Numbered from the stretch's first letter, positions 33,817 through 43,026 are shown. The stretch is DNA of 64,000 bases from Petropleomorpha daqingensis (GCF_013408985.1 NZ_JACBZT010000001.1:2294001-2358000), one strand, 5' to 3'. Notes: a model not told the origin generated them from the letters alone. Numbers and translations: made by a program.

Positions 33817-35796
33817 TCAGGCCGCCTCTCGCGCGCCGCGCACCGTGGCCACGAGCGCGTCGGCCGCCAGCTCCTCCAGCCGCAGCGTCTCCGCGCCGAG
33901 GACGGCGCCGAGCGTGCCCGCCAGGCCCAGCCGGACCGGCCCGGACTCGCAGTCGACGACGACGGCGGCGGTGCCCTCCGCGGCCAGCAGCCCGGCCGCG
34001 GCGTGCGCCCGGCCGAGGTGGTCGCCGCCGCGCGCGCCGGTGGCCCGGCCGTCGGTGACGACGACGAGCAGCGGCCGGCGCTGCGGATCCCGCACCCGCT
34101 CCACGCGCAGCGTCTCGTGCGCCCGCAGCAACCCGGCGGCGAGCGGCGTCCGCCCGCCGGTGGGCAGCTCGGTGAGCCGCGCCGCCGCGGCCTCGACCGA
34201 CCAGGTCGGCGGCAGCGCGAGCTCGGCGCCGGTCCCGCGGAAGGTGACCAGCCCGACCTTGTCCCGCCGCTGGTAGGCGTCGAGCAGCAGCGACAGGACG
34301 GCGCCCTTGACCGCCGTCATGCGCGAGCGGGAGCCCATCGAGCCGCTGGCGTCGACGACGAAGAGCACGAGGTTGCCCTCGCGGCCCTCGAGCAGCGACT
34401 GGCGCAGGTCCTCGCGGCGGATCCGCAGCCCCGGGCCGGTCCGCCCGCGCGCGACCTGGTGCGGGGCGGCCGCGCGCACGGTGTCGGTCAGGTGCAGCCG
34501 GGTGACCGTGCCGGCCGGCCGCTGCGAGCCGACGACCCGGCCGCGCTCCGACCGGGACTTCGACCGCCGGCCGGCCGCGCCCGCGCCGATGCCCGGCACC
34601 TCGAGCCGGCGCGCGCGGAACGGCTCACCGGGCGCGACCGCCGCCCGCTCCGGCGCCTGCCCCGAGTCCCTCTCGTCCGCTTTCGGCGCCGACGGCTGGT
34701 CCGCTTTCGGCGCCGAAGGCGGGGCTTCGGGGGGAGGGGCGCCGCCGCCGTCGTCGTCGGGGCCGTCGGTGGGCGGCTCGGGGTCGTCGGGGCGGGAGTC
34801 CTCGAGCGCCTGGTCGAGGGTGTCCTCGTCGAGGCCGGGCGCGTCGAACGGGTTGCGCCGGCGGCGGTGCGGCAGGGCCAGCCGGGCGGCGACCCGGACG
34901 TCGTCCTCGGTCACCTCGTCGCGACCGGACCACGCCGCGTGCGCGATCGCCGCCCGCGCCGTCACCAGGTCCGCGCGCAGCCCGTCGACGTCGAACGCGG
35001 CGCACACGGCGGTCACCTGGCGCAGCGCCTCGTCGGAGAGGACGACGCGCGGCAGCCGGGCCCGGGCGTCGGCGATCCGCCGGGCCAGAGCAGCCTCCTC
35101 GTCGGCCCAGGCCTGGGCGAACCCGGCCGGGTCGGCGTCGTAGGCGAACCGGCGGCGGACCACCTCGGCGCGGAGGTCGGCGTCCCGCGGCGCGGCCACC
35201 TCGACGGTGAGCCCGAACCGGTCGAGCAGCTGCGGGCGCAGCTCGCCCTCCTCGGGGTTCATCGTGCCGACCAGCAGGAACCGCGCCGCGTGCCGCACCG
35301 AGACGCCCTCGCGCTCCACGTACGCGGTGCCCATCGCGGCCGCGTCGAGCAGCAGGTCCACCAGGTGGTCGTGCAGCAGGTTGACCTCGTCGACGTAGAG
35401 CACGCCGCGGTGCGCGGCGGCGAGCAGGCCCGGCTCGAACGCCTTGACGCCCTCGGTGAGCGCGCGCTCGAGGTCCAGCGAGCCGACGACGCGGTCCTCC
35501 GAGGCGCCGACCGGCAGCTCGACCAGCCGCGCCGGCCGGGTCAGCGCGCGGTCGTCGGCGGAGTGCGGGCCGTCCGGGCAGCCGGGGTCGGGTGCGACCG
35601 GGTCGCAGGCGAAGCGGCAGCCCGCGACGACGGCGACCGGCGGCAGGACGGCGGCCAGCGCGCGCACCGTCGTCGACTTCGCCGTCCCCTTCTCGCCGCG
35701 GACCAGCACGCCGCCGACGGCGGGGGAGACCGCGTTGAGGAGCAGGGCGAGGCGCATGTCGTCCATGCCGACGACGGCGCCGAAGGGATAGGTCAC
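33817..35796 (-). CDS. Mg/Co-chelatase subunit, fused AAA+ and VWA domains (ChlI-ChlD type)
   Basis: A 659-residue protein. The AAA+ domain has Walker [16 protein letters not shown], Walker [12 protein letters not shown] and a sensor [17 protein letters not shown] Pro/Asp-rich linker (about 370-420) leads to a von Willebrand A domain with a MIDAS site DASGSMGS. It should power metal insertion with a large CobN/ChlH-type subunit, which is not in this window. It resembles Rv2850c. It is the first gene after the B12 riboswitch; GTG 35796 is used, with GTG 35808 also possible. Confidence 0.88.
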   Translation of the reverse strand: MTYPFGAVVGMDDMRLALLLNAVSPAVGGVLVRGEKGTAKSTTVRALAAVLPPVAVVAGCRFACDPVAPDPGCPDGPHSADDRALTRPARLVELPVGASEDRVVGSLDLERALTEGVKAFEPGLLAAAHRGVLYVDEVNLLHDHLVDLLLDAAAMGTAYVEREGVSVRHAARFLLVGTMNPEEGELRPQLLDRFGLTVEVAAPRDADLRAEVVRRRFAYDADPAGFAQAWADEEAALARRIADARARLPRVVLSDEALRQVTAVCAAFDVDGLRADLVTARAAIAHAAWSGRDEVTEDDVRVAARLALPHRRRRNPFDAPGLDEDTLDQALEDSRPDDPEPPTDGPDDDGGGAPPPEAPPSAPKADQPSAPKADERDSGQAPERAAVAPGEPFRARRLEVPGIGAGAAGRRSKSRSERGRVVGSQRPAGTVTRLHLTDTVRAAAPHQVARGRTGPGLRIRREDLRQSLLEGREGNLVLFVVDASGSMGSRSRMTAVKGAVLSLLLDAYQRRDKVGLVTFRGTGAELALPPTWSVEAAAARLTELPTGGRTPLAAGLLRAHETLRVERVRDPQRRPLLVVVTDGRATGARGGDHLGRAHAAAGLLAAEGTAAVVVDCESGPVRLGLAGTLGAVLGAETLRLEELAADALVATVRGAREAA

Positions 35797-35846
35797 GCCG
35801 ACCACACGTCCTCTCCCCGGGTGTCCGCGCCCGGAGGTGGCAGGAA

Positions 35847-35940
35847 GCGACGGCGGGAGTTCCTGACTGACCGGTTCTGGGCCGGACACACAGTGGCGGG
35901 ACCGCGCCGGAGTCGCACCGGCTTCCTCCACTGCCGTCGC
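35847..35940 (-). promoter_or_regulatory. Cobalamin (B12) riboswitch
   Basis: On the minus strand the conserved B12 box spans 35890-35922, with a GACTCCGGCGCGGTCCCGCC core ending in CCACTGT. The downstream conserved CAGTCAGGAACTC is at 35858-35870. An exact 8-bp P1 stem pairs GCGACGGC (35933-35940) with GCCGTCGC (35847-35854). A CCGGG/CCCGG hairpin follows, just before the chelatase ribosome-binding region, suggesting translational or termination control of the seven-gene cob operon. Confidence 0.93.
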
Positions 35941-36000
35941 AGTTCGCCTTCATTCGACCACGGCGCAGCCCCGGTCTCACAGTGGGGGACAGTGGTCGCC

Positions 36001-37056
36001 GTGGACTCCGGGCGGCGGCTGCTCGACGCGGCCGCCGTCGTCGCCGCGGGCGTGGTCGCCGGACTGCTGCTGAACCTGGCCCACGTGCCCTCCGCCGCGC
36101 TGTTCGGTGGGCTGCTCGCCGGCCTGGTCCGGGCGCTGGCCTTCCCCGGTTCGCTGCGGGTGCCCCGGATCGCGATGACCGCGGCGCAGGCGGTGATCGG
36201 CGTGACCATCGGCGCGCTGGTGCGCCTCTCGACGCTCGGCGCGATCGGCGAGCACTGGCTGCCGGTCCTGCTGGTCACCGTCGGCACGCTCGTGCTCAGC
36301 CTCGCCGCCGGCCAGCTGCTGCGGCTGCAGCCCGGCATCTCGCCGGTGACCGGTGCGTTCTCGATGATCGCCGGCGGCGCGTCCGGCATCACCGCGATGG
36401 CCCGCGACCTCGGCGCCGACCAGCGGATGGTCGCGGTCCTGCAGTACCTGCGGGTGCTGATCATCGTGGTGCTCATGCCGGTGGCGGCGACCGCCGTCTA
36501 CGGCGCTTCGACCGGTGGGGGTGCGCCGTCCGCGCCGGACACGCCGGGCTGGGCGGCCGGGCTGCTGTTCACCGTCGTCTGCGCGGGCGTGGGCGCCGTC
36601 CTGGGGCAGGTGTCGCGGATCCCGGTGGGCGCGCTGCTCGGCCCGATGCTGGTCGCCGCCGTCGTCGACCTGACCGGGCTCTCGCACGGCGCCGAGGTGC
36701 CCGGCCTGGTCGAGAACGCCGCCTTCCTCGTCATCGGCCTGCAGGTCGGCGTCACCTTCACCCGGGAGAGCCTGCGCACCGTCGGCCGGGCGCTGCCCCT
36801 CGCGCTGGCGATCATCGCCGCGCTCGTGCTCGGCTGCGCGGGGCTCGGCGCGCTGCTGTCCTCGGCCACCGGGGTCGGCGAGCTCGACGCCTACCTGGCG
36901 ACGACGCCCGGCGGCCTCTACGCCGTCCTGGCCACGGCGACCCAGAGCGGCGCCGATGCGACGTTCGTGCTCGCCGTCCAGGTGCTGCGGCTGTTCGTGA
37001 TGCTGCTGTCGGCCCCGCTGCTGGCGCGCTGGCTGCGCGGCCGGGAGAAGGTCTGA
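36001..37056 (+). CDS. AbrB family membrane protein
   Basis: A 351-residue polytopic protein with about nine or ten hydrophobic helices and two related halves (VPSAALFGGLLAGLV in the first; IPVGALLGPMLVAAV in the second). This is the AbrB duplication family, once mis-named ammonia monooxygenase. A role as a transporter or membrane regulator is assumed from related proteins only. It is divergent from the riboswitch and chelatase gene; a link to corrinoid uptake is unproven. The start could be GTG 35992 or 36001. Confidence 0.85.
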   Translation: MDSGRRLLDAAAVVAAGVVAGLLLNLAHVPSAALFGGLLAGLVRALAFPGSLRVPRIAMTAAQAVIGVTIGALVRLSTLGAIGEHWLPVLLVTVGTLVLSLAAGQLLRLQPGISPVTGAFSMIAGGASGITAMARDLGADQRMVAVLQYLRVLIIVVLMPVAATAVYGASTGGGAPSAPDTPGWAAGLLFTVVCAGVGAVLGQVSRIPVGALLGPMLVAAVVDLTGLSHGAEVPGLVENAAFLVIGLQVGVTFTRESLRTVGRALPLALAIIAALVLGCAGLGALLSSATGVGELDAYLATTPGGLYAVLATATQSGADATFVLAVQVLRLFVMLLSAPLLARWLRGREKV

Positions 37057-37131
37057 CCCGTGCGTCCGCGTGATTCCGCCGCCGGGCGCGCCTACCCTGG
37101 CTCGGGTCGGTTGCGAGCAGGGGAGGTCGAG

Positions 37132-37347
37132 CTGTCCGAGCACGCAGAAGCCCAGGAGGACGACGCCGTCCTGCTCTTCGTCGGCGGTCCCCTCGACGGG
37201 CGCGTGGAGATCCGCGCGGCGCGGCACGGCGAGCCGCTGCCGACGGTCACGCACGTCCACCTGCACGGCGGCCCGAAGGTGGTCCACCGCTACGACCTCG
37301 AGTCGCTGACCGACCAGACCGGCGTCTACCACCTGCGCCGGAGCTGA
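37132..37347 (+). CDS. Small conserved-looking protein, start uncertain
   Basis: About 71 residues if begun at CTG 37132, which has GGGGAGG five bases upstream. TTG 37111 and GTG 37060 in the same frame give 78 and 95 residues. A TACCCT hexamer at 37093 favours one of the shorter starts. The protein reads VLLFVGGPLDGRVEIRAARHGEP and then a His-rich HVHLHGGPKVVHRYDLES. It looks like a small beta-sheet protein. The function is unknown. Confidence 0.65.
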   Translation: MSEHAEAQEDDAVLLFVGGPLDGRVEIRAARHGEPLPTVTHVHLHGGPKVVHRYDLESLTDQTGVYHLRRS

Positions 37348-37351
37348 CCGC

Positions 37352-37843
37352 TCACCACCCCTGCGTGCGGCGGGCCTCGGCGACCACTCGGTCGAACCGG
37401 GCGCGGTCCAGTGCGGCGCCCTCCCGGCGGACCCCGGACGGGTCGAGGACCAGCAGCCGGTCCAGCCGCACCTCGCTGTTGCGGCCGCGGCGGTCCCAGG
37501 GGCCGGGGCCGATGTCGGTCCAGTAGCGGCCGTAGCGGGCCTCGTCGGCGGCGTCGCGGTCGTGGTCCTTGCTGCTGAGCATCAGCGCGAGCAGGTGCTG
37601 GCCACGCCGGCCGATCACCAGCACCGGACGGTCCTTGCCGCGGCCGTCGCCCTCGTCGAAGGGCACCCAGGCCCACACCACCTCGCCGGGGTCCGGGTGG
37701 CCGTCGGGGTGCGGGGTGTAGCCGATCCGGTCGCCGGGGGCGGGCGCGGGCTCGACCGAGCGGACCGGGCGCGTCTTCCGGGCCGGTCGCAGGGCGTTGC
37801 GCAGCAGTCCGCCGAGCCGCCGTCCCAGACCCGAGCGCGCCAT
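37352..37843 (-). CDS. PemK/MazF-fold protein, no adjacent antitoxin
   Basis: A 163-residue protein. After a basic N-terminal about 40 residues comes a PemK/MazF-like SH3-type domain: PDPGEVVWAWVPFDEGDGRGKDRPVLVIG, then MLSSKDHD and a C-terminal EVRLDRLLVLDPSGVRR. MazF toxins cut mRNA, but this protein has no antitoxin gene beside it and an extra N-terminal region, so it may have another RNA-related role. ATG 37843 is exactly seven bases after a TACGGT hexamer, so the mRNA is probably leaderless. Confidence 0.78.
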   Translation of the reverse strand: MARSGLGRRLGGLLRNALRPARKTRPVRSVEPAPAPGDRIGYTPHPDGHPDPGEVVWAWVPFDEGDGRGKDRPVLVIGRRGQHLLALMLSSKDHDRDAADEARYGRYWTDIGPGPWDRRGRNSEVRLDRLLVLDPSGVRREGAALDRARFDRVVAEARRTQGW

Positions 37844-37850
37844 GGGGGAC

Positions 37851-37856
37851 ACCGTA
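37851..37856 (-). promoter_or_regulatory. -10 element TACGGT of the PemK-like gene
   Basis: TACGGT on the minus strand, then seven bases, then the ATG at 37843. This is a leaderless arrangement. Confidence 0.5.
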
Positions 37857-38011
37857 CGAAAGCACCCCCCACCGGCGCCGATGCCGTCACATGAGACTCA
37901 CGTGACACTGCGGCACCAATTGGTCACGAGTTGGATTCGATCTGCCGATACGGGGGCACCATCTAGTCACGGGGTTGGTCAGACTGTGCCTCCCCGGGAG
38001 AGGGGGGCTCC

Positions 38012-38209
38012 ATGAGCACGGCCGAACCCGTCCCACCCGCCGCCCCGCGCGGCCCCGAGCCGAAGGCGAGCGTGCTCGCGGCCTTCCAGCTCGTCGAGGA
38101 CGCGCGCTACTTCGGCAGCGACCGCCGCAGCCAACGCGAACGGGCCCGCCACGCGGCCGAGCGCACCGTCGCCTACCGCAAGCTCGCCCGGGACCTGCTC
38201 GCCAGCTAG
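38012..38209 (+). CDS. Small hypothetical protein
   Basis: A 65-residue protein preceded by GGGAGAGGGGGG. It has a Pro/Ala-rich start and then a charged helix (SDRRSQRERARHAAERTVAYRKLARDLL). No domain is recognised. It ends with a TAG that overlaps the convergent glyoxalase-like stop. The 150 bp upstream are gene-free and contain small inverted repeats (GTCAC/GTGAC near 37888 and ACCAATTGGT near 37914), which may be regulatory. Confidence 0.55.
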   Translation: MSTAEPVPPAAPRGPEPKASVLAAFQLVEDARYFGSDRRSQRERARHAAERTVAYRKLARDLLAS

Positions 38210-38631
38210 GCGACGCAGAACTCGTTGCCCTCCGGGTCGGCGAGGGTCGCCCACTCGTGCGGCCCCTGCGAGGCCCGGTGCAGCTCCTTCGCGCCCGCGG
38301 CCACCAGCCGGGCGACCTCCGCCTCGCGGCGCTCGGCGCCCACGCGGAGGTCGAGGTGCACCCGGTTCTTCACCGTCTTGCCCTCCGGGACCCACTGGAA
38401 CAGCACCCGGGGGCGGTTCGGGTCCGGCGAGTTGATCGCCGCCCCCGTCTTCCACACCAGCGCGCCGTTGTGCGTCGTCGTCTCGTCGTCGGTCGCGTAG
38501 CCGGCATCGATCATGCGGCGGATGAACGCCGCGTCCTGCGCCTCCACCTGCCAGCCCAGGGCCTCGGCCCACCAGTCGGCGAGCTCGTGCGGAGCAGCGC
38601 AGTCGACAACCACCTGGAAATCCGTCGCCAT
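38206..38631 (-). CDS. VOC superfamily (glyoxalase-like) protein
   Basis: A 141-residue vicinal-oxygen-chelate fold protein. It shows the paired beta-alpha-beta-beta-beta pattern with FQVVVDCAAPHELADWWAEALGW at the start and NRVHLDLRVG in the second half, ending WATLADPEGNEFCVA. The His of VHLDL and the Glu of GNEFCV are the usual metal-site positions. The substrate is unknown, and many such proteins confer resistance or bind small molecules. Confidence 0.82.
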   Translation of the reverse strand: MATDFQVVVDCAAPHELADWWAEALGWQVEAQDAAFIRRMIDAGYATDDETTTHNGALVWKTGAAINSPDPNRPRVLFQWVPEGKTVKNRVHLDLRVGAERREAEVARLVAAGAKELHRASQGPHEWATLADPEGNEFCVA

Positions 38632-38663
38632 GGCGGCAACCTAGGCCACCCCGGCGACAGTTC

Positions 38664-39251
38664 TCACAGCTCGGTGGCGAGTTCCGCTCTCATCTCGGCC
38701 TCGTCCAGCGGAGCGGGCAGCCGGCAGTGGTCCTTGAGCACCTCGCCGAAGGGCGGCCACGCCGACCGCGGCACCTGCCGCGCCGGGTCCCACAGCCCGG
38801 AGCGCATCACGGCCTTGGCGCACTGGAAGTACGCCCGCCGCACGGAGATCAGCAGCACCGACCGCGGCGGGCGGCCGAACTCGGTGAGGTCCACCTCGAG
38901 CGCGTCGGCCGGCAGCAGCTCCGCCGTCCCGAAGACCTTCAGGGTCTCCTCGATGCCGGGCACGAAGAACAGCAGCGCCAGCTTCGGGTTGCCGGTGATC
39001 GCGCGCAGGCTGTCGACCCGGTTGTTGCCCTGCCGGTCGGGCAGCGCCAGCCGGTGCTCGTCGAGCACCCTGACGAAGCCCGGGTCGCCGCCGCGCGGGG
39101 AGACCTCGGGCCACCCGTCGGAGTCGGCCGAGGACAGCACGGCGAACGGCGACAGCTCGATGAACTGCCGGCAGTGCCGGTCGATCCGGTCGATCTCCTT
39201 GTCCTGCACGAGCTGGGACGGAGCGCGGTAGCCGGCGAGGACGTTCTCCAC
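38664..39251 (-). CDS. Pyridoxamine 5'-phosphate oxidase-like flavin/F420-binding protein
   Basis: A 195-residue split-barrel protein of the MSMEG-type PPOX family. Segments are IELSPFAVLSSADSDGWPEVSPRGGDPGFV, RLALPDRQGNNRVDSLRAI and a C-terminal RRAYFQCAKAVMRSGLW, which is characteristic. Cofactor could be FMN, F420 or haem, and cannot be told by eye. It starts at GTG 39251 and shares a symmetrical promoter region with the divergent thioesterase. Confidence 0.83.
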   Translation of the reverse strand: MENVLAGYRAPSQLVQDKEIDRIDRHCRQFIELSPFAVLSSADSDGWPEVSPRGGDPGFVRVLDEHRLALPDRQGNNRVDSLRAITGNPKLALLFFVPGIEETLKVFGTAELLPADALEVDLTEFGRPPRSVLLISVRRAYFQCAKAVMRSGLWDPARQVPRSAWPPFGEVLKDHCRLPAPLDEAEMRAELATEL

Positions 39252-39259
39252 GTCTGCAG

Positions 39260-39273
39260 ACGGTAGCTACCGT
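39260..39273. promoter_or_regulatory. Symmetrical bidirectional promoter core
   Basis: ACGGTAGCTACCGT is a perfect palindrome that presents TACCGT on both strands. On the plus strand seven bases separate it from GTG 39281; on the minus strand eight bases separate it from GTG 39251. Both divergent genes would be leaderless. Confidence 0.6.
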
Positions 39274-39280
39274 CCCGGTC

Positions 39281-39676
39281 GTGACCGTCTCGTGGAGCTC
39301 CCCCGTCCGCTACGTCGAGTGCGACCAGCAGGGCGTCGTCTTCAACGCGCACTACCTGACCTGGGCCGACGAGGCGTCCAACGTCTGGTGGTCGGCGACG
39401 GGCCTGCCGTGGGACACGCTCACCGCCGCCGGCGGCGAGCCGGTGGTCAAGGCCAGCACGCTGGAGTGGAGCTCGTCGGCACGCTGGGGTGACACGGTCA
39501 CGGTGGACGCCGAGACGGAGAAGGTCGGCCGCACCAGCGCGACGGTGCGCTTCACCGTGCGGGTGGACGAGCGGGTGTGCTGCGTCGTCCGGAACACCTA
39601 CGTGTGGCTGAGCGGCGAGGGAGCCGCGCCCTGGCCGGACGACGTGCGCGCCAAGCTGACCGCGTCGACGGCCTAG
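39281..39676 (+). CDS. Acyl-CoA thioesterase, YbgC-type hotdog fold
   Basis: A 131-residue 4-hydroxybenzoyl-CoA thioesterase-like protein. The motif [18 protein letters not shown] carries the catalytic Asp of the YbgC group, followed by a helix and [24 protein letters not shown]. It should hydrolyse short acyl-CoA thioesters. The GTG is seven bases after TACCGT. Its stop overlaps the convergent cobQ stop. Confidence 0.85.
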   Translation: MTVSWSSPVRYVECDQQGVVFNAHYLTWADEASNVWWSATGLPWDTLTAAGGEPVVKASTLEWSSSARWGDTVTVDAETEKVGRTSATVRFTVRVDERVCCVVRNTYVWLSGEGAAPWPDDVRAKLTASTA

Positions 39677-41187
39677 CGGCCGGCGCCGGGCGGCAGGAGG
39701 GGCAGGTCGGCCGGCGGGCCCTGCTCGATCAGCCGCCACAGGGCATCGGTGTCGGCGTGCTCGGCGACCAGGTCGCCCAGCCGGTCCAGGCGCGCCTCCC
39801 GGACGGCGGCGAAGTCGGTGTCCGGCGCCGGCACGAAGCGGCGGCCGGTCAGCCGGGCGACCTCGCGCAGGAACGCCCGGCGGAAGCCGTCGTTCTCCAG
39901 CGCCCCGTGCCACGTCGTCCCGAACACCGCGCCGGCGCGGGCGCCGTCGAGGAACGGCTGGGTGGGCGGGTCGTCGGTGTCCCAGTCGATCGTGACGACG
40001 CCGTGGTGGATCTCGTAGCCGTGCACCGGCTCGCCGAACGCGGCACCGGTGGGCCGGCCGAGCGTCTTGGCCGGCAGGAAGCGCACGTCCGCGGGGAGCA
40101 GGCCGAGCCCCGGGACCACCCCGGTCCGCGACTCGACGTCATCGGTGATCGTGCGGGCCAGCATCTGGTGCCCGCCGCAGATGCCGAGCACCGGGGCGCC
40201 CGCTGCGGCCCGCCGGGCCACGGCGTCGGCGAGGCCGGTGGCGCGCAGCCAGGCCAGGTCGGCCACGGTCGAGCGGGTGCCGGGCAGGACGACGAGGTCG
40301 GCGTCGGCGAGCTCCTCGGGCCGGGTGGCGTAGCGCACCAGGACGCCGGGCTCGGCGGCCAGCGCGTCGAGGTCGGTGAAGTTGGACAGCCGCGGCAGCC
40401 GGACCACCGAGACCCGCAGCACCTCCTCGCCGTGCGGCGGGCCGGCCGGCTGAGTCGCCGCCCCCACGCCGAGGGAGTCCTCGACGTCCAGCTCGAGGCC
40501 GCTCACCCAGGGCAGGACGCCGAGCGTCGGCCGGCCGGTCAGGTCGGCGAGGGTCGACAGCCCGGGGGAGAGCAGCCGGACGTCGCCGCGGAACTTGTTC
40601 ACCAGGAACCCGGCCACCAGCCGCTGGTCGGCCGGCGGCATGAGCGCCACGGTGCCGTACAGCGCGGGGAACAGCCCGCCGCGGTCGATGTCGCCGACCA
40701 CCACCACCGGTAGCCCGGCCGCCGTCGCCAGGCCCATGTTGGCGATGTCGTCGTCTCGCAGGTTGATCTCGGTGGGGGAGCCGGCGCCCTCGCAGACCAC
40801 GACGTCGAACCGCGAGCGCAGGTCGGCCAGGCAGTCGAGGACGGTCGCGAGCAGCCCGGCCTTCATCGGCCGGTAGGACAGCGCGGTCACGTCGGCCACC
40901 GGCCGGCCGAGGACGACGACCTGGCTGGAGTTCTCGCCGCCCGGCTTGAGCAGCACCGGGTTCATCGCCGCCTCGGGGGCGACCCGGGCGGCGGCGGCCT
41001 GCATGACCTGCGCCCGGCCGATCTCGGCGCCGTCCGGCGTGACCATCGAGTTGTTGCTCATGTTCTGCGCCTTGAACGGCGCCACCGACACGCCCTGGCG
41101 CACCAGCCAGCGGCACAGGCCGGCGGTGACGACCGACTTCCCGGCGTCCGACGTCGTCCCGGCGACCAGCAGTGCCCCTACTCCCAC
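39673..41187 (-). CDS. cobQ: Cobyric acid synthase
   Basis: A 504-residue glutamine amidotransferase that amidates the b, d, e and g side chains of adenosylcobyrinic acid diamide. The ATP domain has [21 protein letters not shown] and [13 protein letters not shown]. The class I glutaminase part has the Cys nucleophile in [10 protein letters not shown] and the His in GYEIHHG. GTG 41187 overlaps the end of the acyltransferase gene by 10 nt with AGGAGAAGG upstream. No riboswitch precedes it. Confidence 0.95.
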   Translation of the reverse strand: MGVGALLVAGTTSDAGKSVVTAGLCRWLVRQGVSVAPFKAQNMSNNSMVTPDGAEIGRAQVMQAAAARVAPEAAMNPVLLKPGGENSSQVVVLGRPVADVTALSYRPMKAGLLATVLDCLADLRSRFDVVVCEGAGSPTEINLRDDDIANMGLATAAGLPVVVVGDIDRGGLFPALYGTVALMPPADQRLVAGFLVNKFRGDVRLLSPGLSTLADLTGRPTLGVLPWVSGLELDVEDSLGVGAATQPAGPPHGEEVLRVSVVRLPRLSNFTDLDALAAEPGVLVRYATRPEELADADLVVLPGTRSTVADLAWLRATGLADAVARRAAAGAPVLGICGGHQMLARTITDDVESRTGVVPGLGLLPADVRFLPAKTLGRPTGAAFGEPVHGYEIHHGVVTIDWDTDDPPTQPFLDGARAGAVFGTTWHGALENDGFRRAFLREVARLTGRRFVPAPDTDFAAVREARLDRLGDLVAEHADTDALWRLIEQGPPADLPLLPPGAGR

Positions 41188-41858
41188 CCGGCCTTCTCCT
41201 GCCCGGACAGCGCGTGGATCTCCCGCATGATCCGGTCGGTGACCTCCCGACGCGGCTTGCCCTTGCCGGCCTGTCCGGCGAACTCGGCGAAGGTCAGCGG
41301 TTCGCCGAAGGTCACCGTGATGCGGTGCAGCCGCGGCCAGCGCGCGCCGACCGGCTGCACCTTGTCGGTGCCCGTGACCGCGACCGGCACGACCGGGCAG
41401 CCGGCGGTGAGCGCCAGCCAGGCGACGCCGGTCTTGCCGCGGGCCAGCTTGCCGTCCCGGGAGCGGGTGCCCTCGGGGTAGATGCCGAAGCCCTCGCCGT
41501 CCTTGAGCACCGCGAGCGCGGTGTCGAGGGCCTCCTGCGCGGCCCGGTGCGTCTCGCGCTCCACGGGCAGCGCACCGAGCGCGCCGAACATCGTGCGGCT
41601 GAACCAGCCGGTGATCCCGGTGCCGGTGAAGTACTCGGCCTTGGCCAGGTAGTGCACTTTGCGGGGAGCGACGGTGGGGATCGCGATGCTGTCGATGAAC
41701 GACAGGTGGTTGCTGGCGAAGATGACCGCGCCGGTGGGCGGCACGTGCTCGCGGCCGGTCACGTGGGGCCGGAACAGCGCCCAGAACAGCGGCCGGATGA
41801 CGAACCTCGCCAAGATGTAGAACACGCGGCGCTTCTCCTCCTCGGACGGCTGGCGCAT
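41178..41858 (-). CDS. 1-acyl-glycerol-3-phosphate acyltransferase (PlsC-like)
   Basis: A 226-residue membrane-associated acyltransferase. The family blocks are [10 protein letters not shown] (catalytic NHxxxxD), [23 protein letters not shown] and [10 protein letters not shown]. It makes phosphatidic acid or a related lipid. ATG 41858 ([11 protein letters not shown]) is used; an upstream in-frame start at 41903 would add 15 residues. Coupling with cobQ by overlap is probably incidental. Confidence 0.88.
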   Translation of the reverse strand: MRQPSEEEKRRVFYILARFVIRPLFWALFRPHVTGREHVPPTGAVIFASNHLSFIDSIAIPTVAPRKVHYLAKAEYFTGTGITGWFSRTMFGALGALPVERETHRAAQEALDTALAVLKDGEGFGIYPEGTRSRDGKLARGKTGVAWLALTAGCPVVPVAVTGTDKVQPVGARWPRLHRITVTFGEPLTFAEFAGQAGKGKPRREVTDRIMREIHALSGQEKAGWE

Positions 41859-41917
41859 TCTCCCCGACGACGCCCCGCCTCCGTGCGAGCGGGGCGGCCG
41901 CACGGAAGGCTGGAGGC

Positions 41918-42298
41918 ATGGCGGACCAGGATCCTCAGGACATCGGCGAGGCCGGGCGGGCGGCGGCGCGTCGGAAGGAGGCCGCCGACGTCCGTGCCCG
42001 GGAGCTGCGCGAACGGCAGCTGCGGCTGCGCTCCGGCACCCCGAGCTCCGCCGACGACGTCGCGCGTGCGCAGGCAGCGGCCGAGGAGGCCGCCGAGCGG
42101 GCCGCCGAGGCCGCGCGCAGCGCCGCTCGGCGGCACCGGGAGGCCGCCGCCCTGCACGACGACGTCGCGGAGATCGAGGAGCGCGCCGCGCAGGCCGACC
42201 CGGCGCGGGCCGGCGAGCACGAGGAGCGCGCCGCCCGGCACCGGGCCGCCGCCCGCGCGGACCTGGAGGGAGCGGAGGCCGAGGAGCCGCGCGTCTAG
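41918..42298 (+). CDS. Ala/Glu/Arg-rich coiled-coil protein
   Basis: A 126-residue, highly charged helical protein with heptad-like Ala/Arg/Glu repeats ([26 protein letters not shown] region). No catalytic motif is seen. ATG 41918 has GGAGG at close spacing. The composition gives little homology signal; it could be a stress-related hydrophilic protein. It converges with the ANTAR gene and their stops overlap. Confidence 0.6.
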   Translation: MADQDPQDIGEAGRAAARRKEAADVRARELRERQLRLRSGTPSSADDVARAQAAAEEAAERAAEAARSAARRHREAAALHDDVAEIEERAAQADPARAGEHEERAARHRAAARADLEGAEAEEPRV

Positions 42299-43026
42299 TG
42301 CAGCCGCGGCGCCGGAGGGCAGGCGTCGCGGAGGATCGCCCGCAGGTCCTGGGGCAGCGCGGCGTGCCCGGAGGCAGAGTCGGCGATGGACTGGGCCACC
42401 TCGCGCACCTTGCGGTGCGTGTGGCTGGACATGTGCGCCAGCAGCTCGAAGGCCACCTGCTCGCTGCAGCTGGTCAGCAGCATGAGGATGCCCTTGGCCT
42501 GCTCGATCGTGGCCCGGCTGGCCATGGCCGTGCGCAGCTGGTTGACCTCCGTCTGCAGCGCGGTGACGACGTCCTCGTCGTGCGCCAGCCGCCCGGAGGT
42601 GATGTCCACGCACTGCCCTTCCACCGCGGCCACCGCCCCGTCGTCGGCGGGCTCGGGGTGGCCCATGAGGACCAGCACGCGCAGGGCGCCGTCGCGCCGC
42701 AGGACCCGCGTCTCGACGGCGAACGATCGGCCGGCGGTCACGGCGCGGTTGAGCGCGTCGAGGGTGCGCGCCCGGTCCTCGCGGTGCTGGCACTGCAGCA
42801 GCGCCTCGGTGCACGGGCGGGTGCCGTCAGGGGAGAGCCCGAGCAGCGCGAACATCTCCGGCGACCACCACCAGTCGGCGGTGCGCGGGTCGAGCCGGTA
42901 GCGGCCGGTCAGGCCGAGGTCCTCGGACGGGAGGCGGTGCGGGACAGCCGCGGAGCGCGTCACGGACGCGAGCCCCGGGGAGGTGTGACGGGACGTGCGG
43001 GAACGGGCCGGGGCCGGTGAGACCAT
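42295..43026 (-). CDS. PAS-ANTAR RNA-binding antiterminator
   Basis: A 243-residue regulator. A PAS-like sensor domain covers about 40-140 (WWWSPEMFALLGLSPDGTRP, REDRARTLDALNRAV). An ANTAR domain covers about 155-215 (ALQTEVNQLRTAMASRATIEQAKGILML and VAFELLAHMSSHTHRKVREVAQ). ANTAR proteins bind tandem hairpins in nascent RNA to prevent termination. The signal and target are unknown. Such proteins are common in Geodermatophilaceae-type genomes. Confidence 0.87.
   Translation of the reverse strand: MVSPAPARSRTSRHTSPGLASVTRSAAVPHRLPSEDLGLTGRYRLDPRTADWWWSPEMFALLGLSPDGTRPCTEALLQCQHREDRARTLDALNRAVTAGRSFAVETRVLRRDGALRVLVLMGHPEPADDGAVAAVEGQCVDITSGRLAHDEDVVTALQTEVNQLRTAMASRATIEQAKGILMLLTSCSEQVAFELLAHMSSHTHRKVREVAQSIADSASGHAALPQDLRAILRDACPPAPRLH

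Noticed and set aside
34003-37056. Open frame of about 1017 codons
   Set aside because: The first two thirds are antisense to the chelatase gene and riboswitch; only the AbrB part from about 36001 shows protein-like sequence.
35981-37056. Riboswitch control of the AbrB-like gene
   Set aside because: The aptamer is readable only on the minus strand and faces the chelatase operon; on the plus strand the conserved B12 box is absent.
37352-38209. Complete toxin-antitoxin module made of the PemK-like gene and the 65-residue ORF
   Set aside because: The two genes are divergent and about 170 bp apart, and the small protein has no antitoxin-like DNA-binding pattern.
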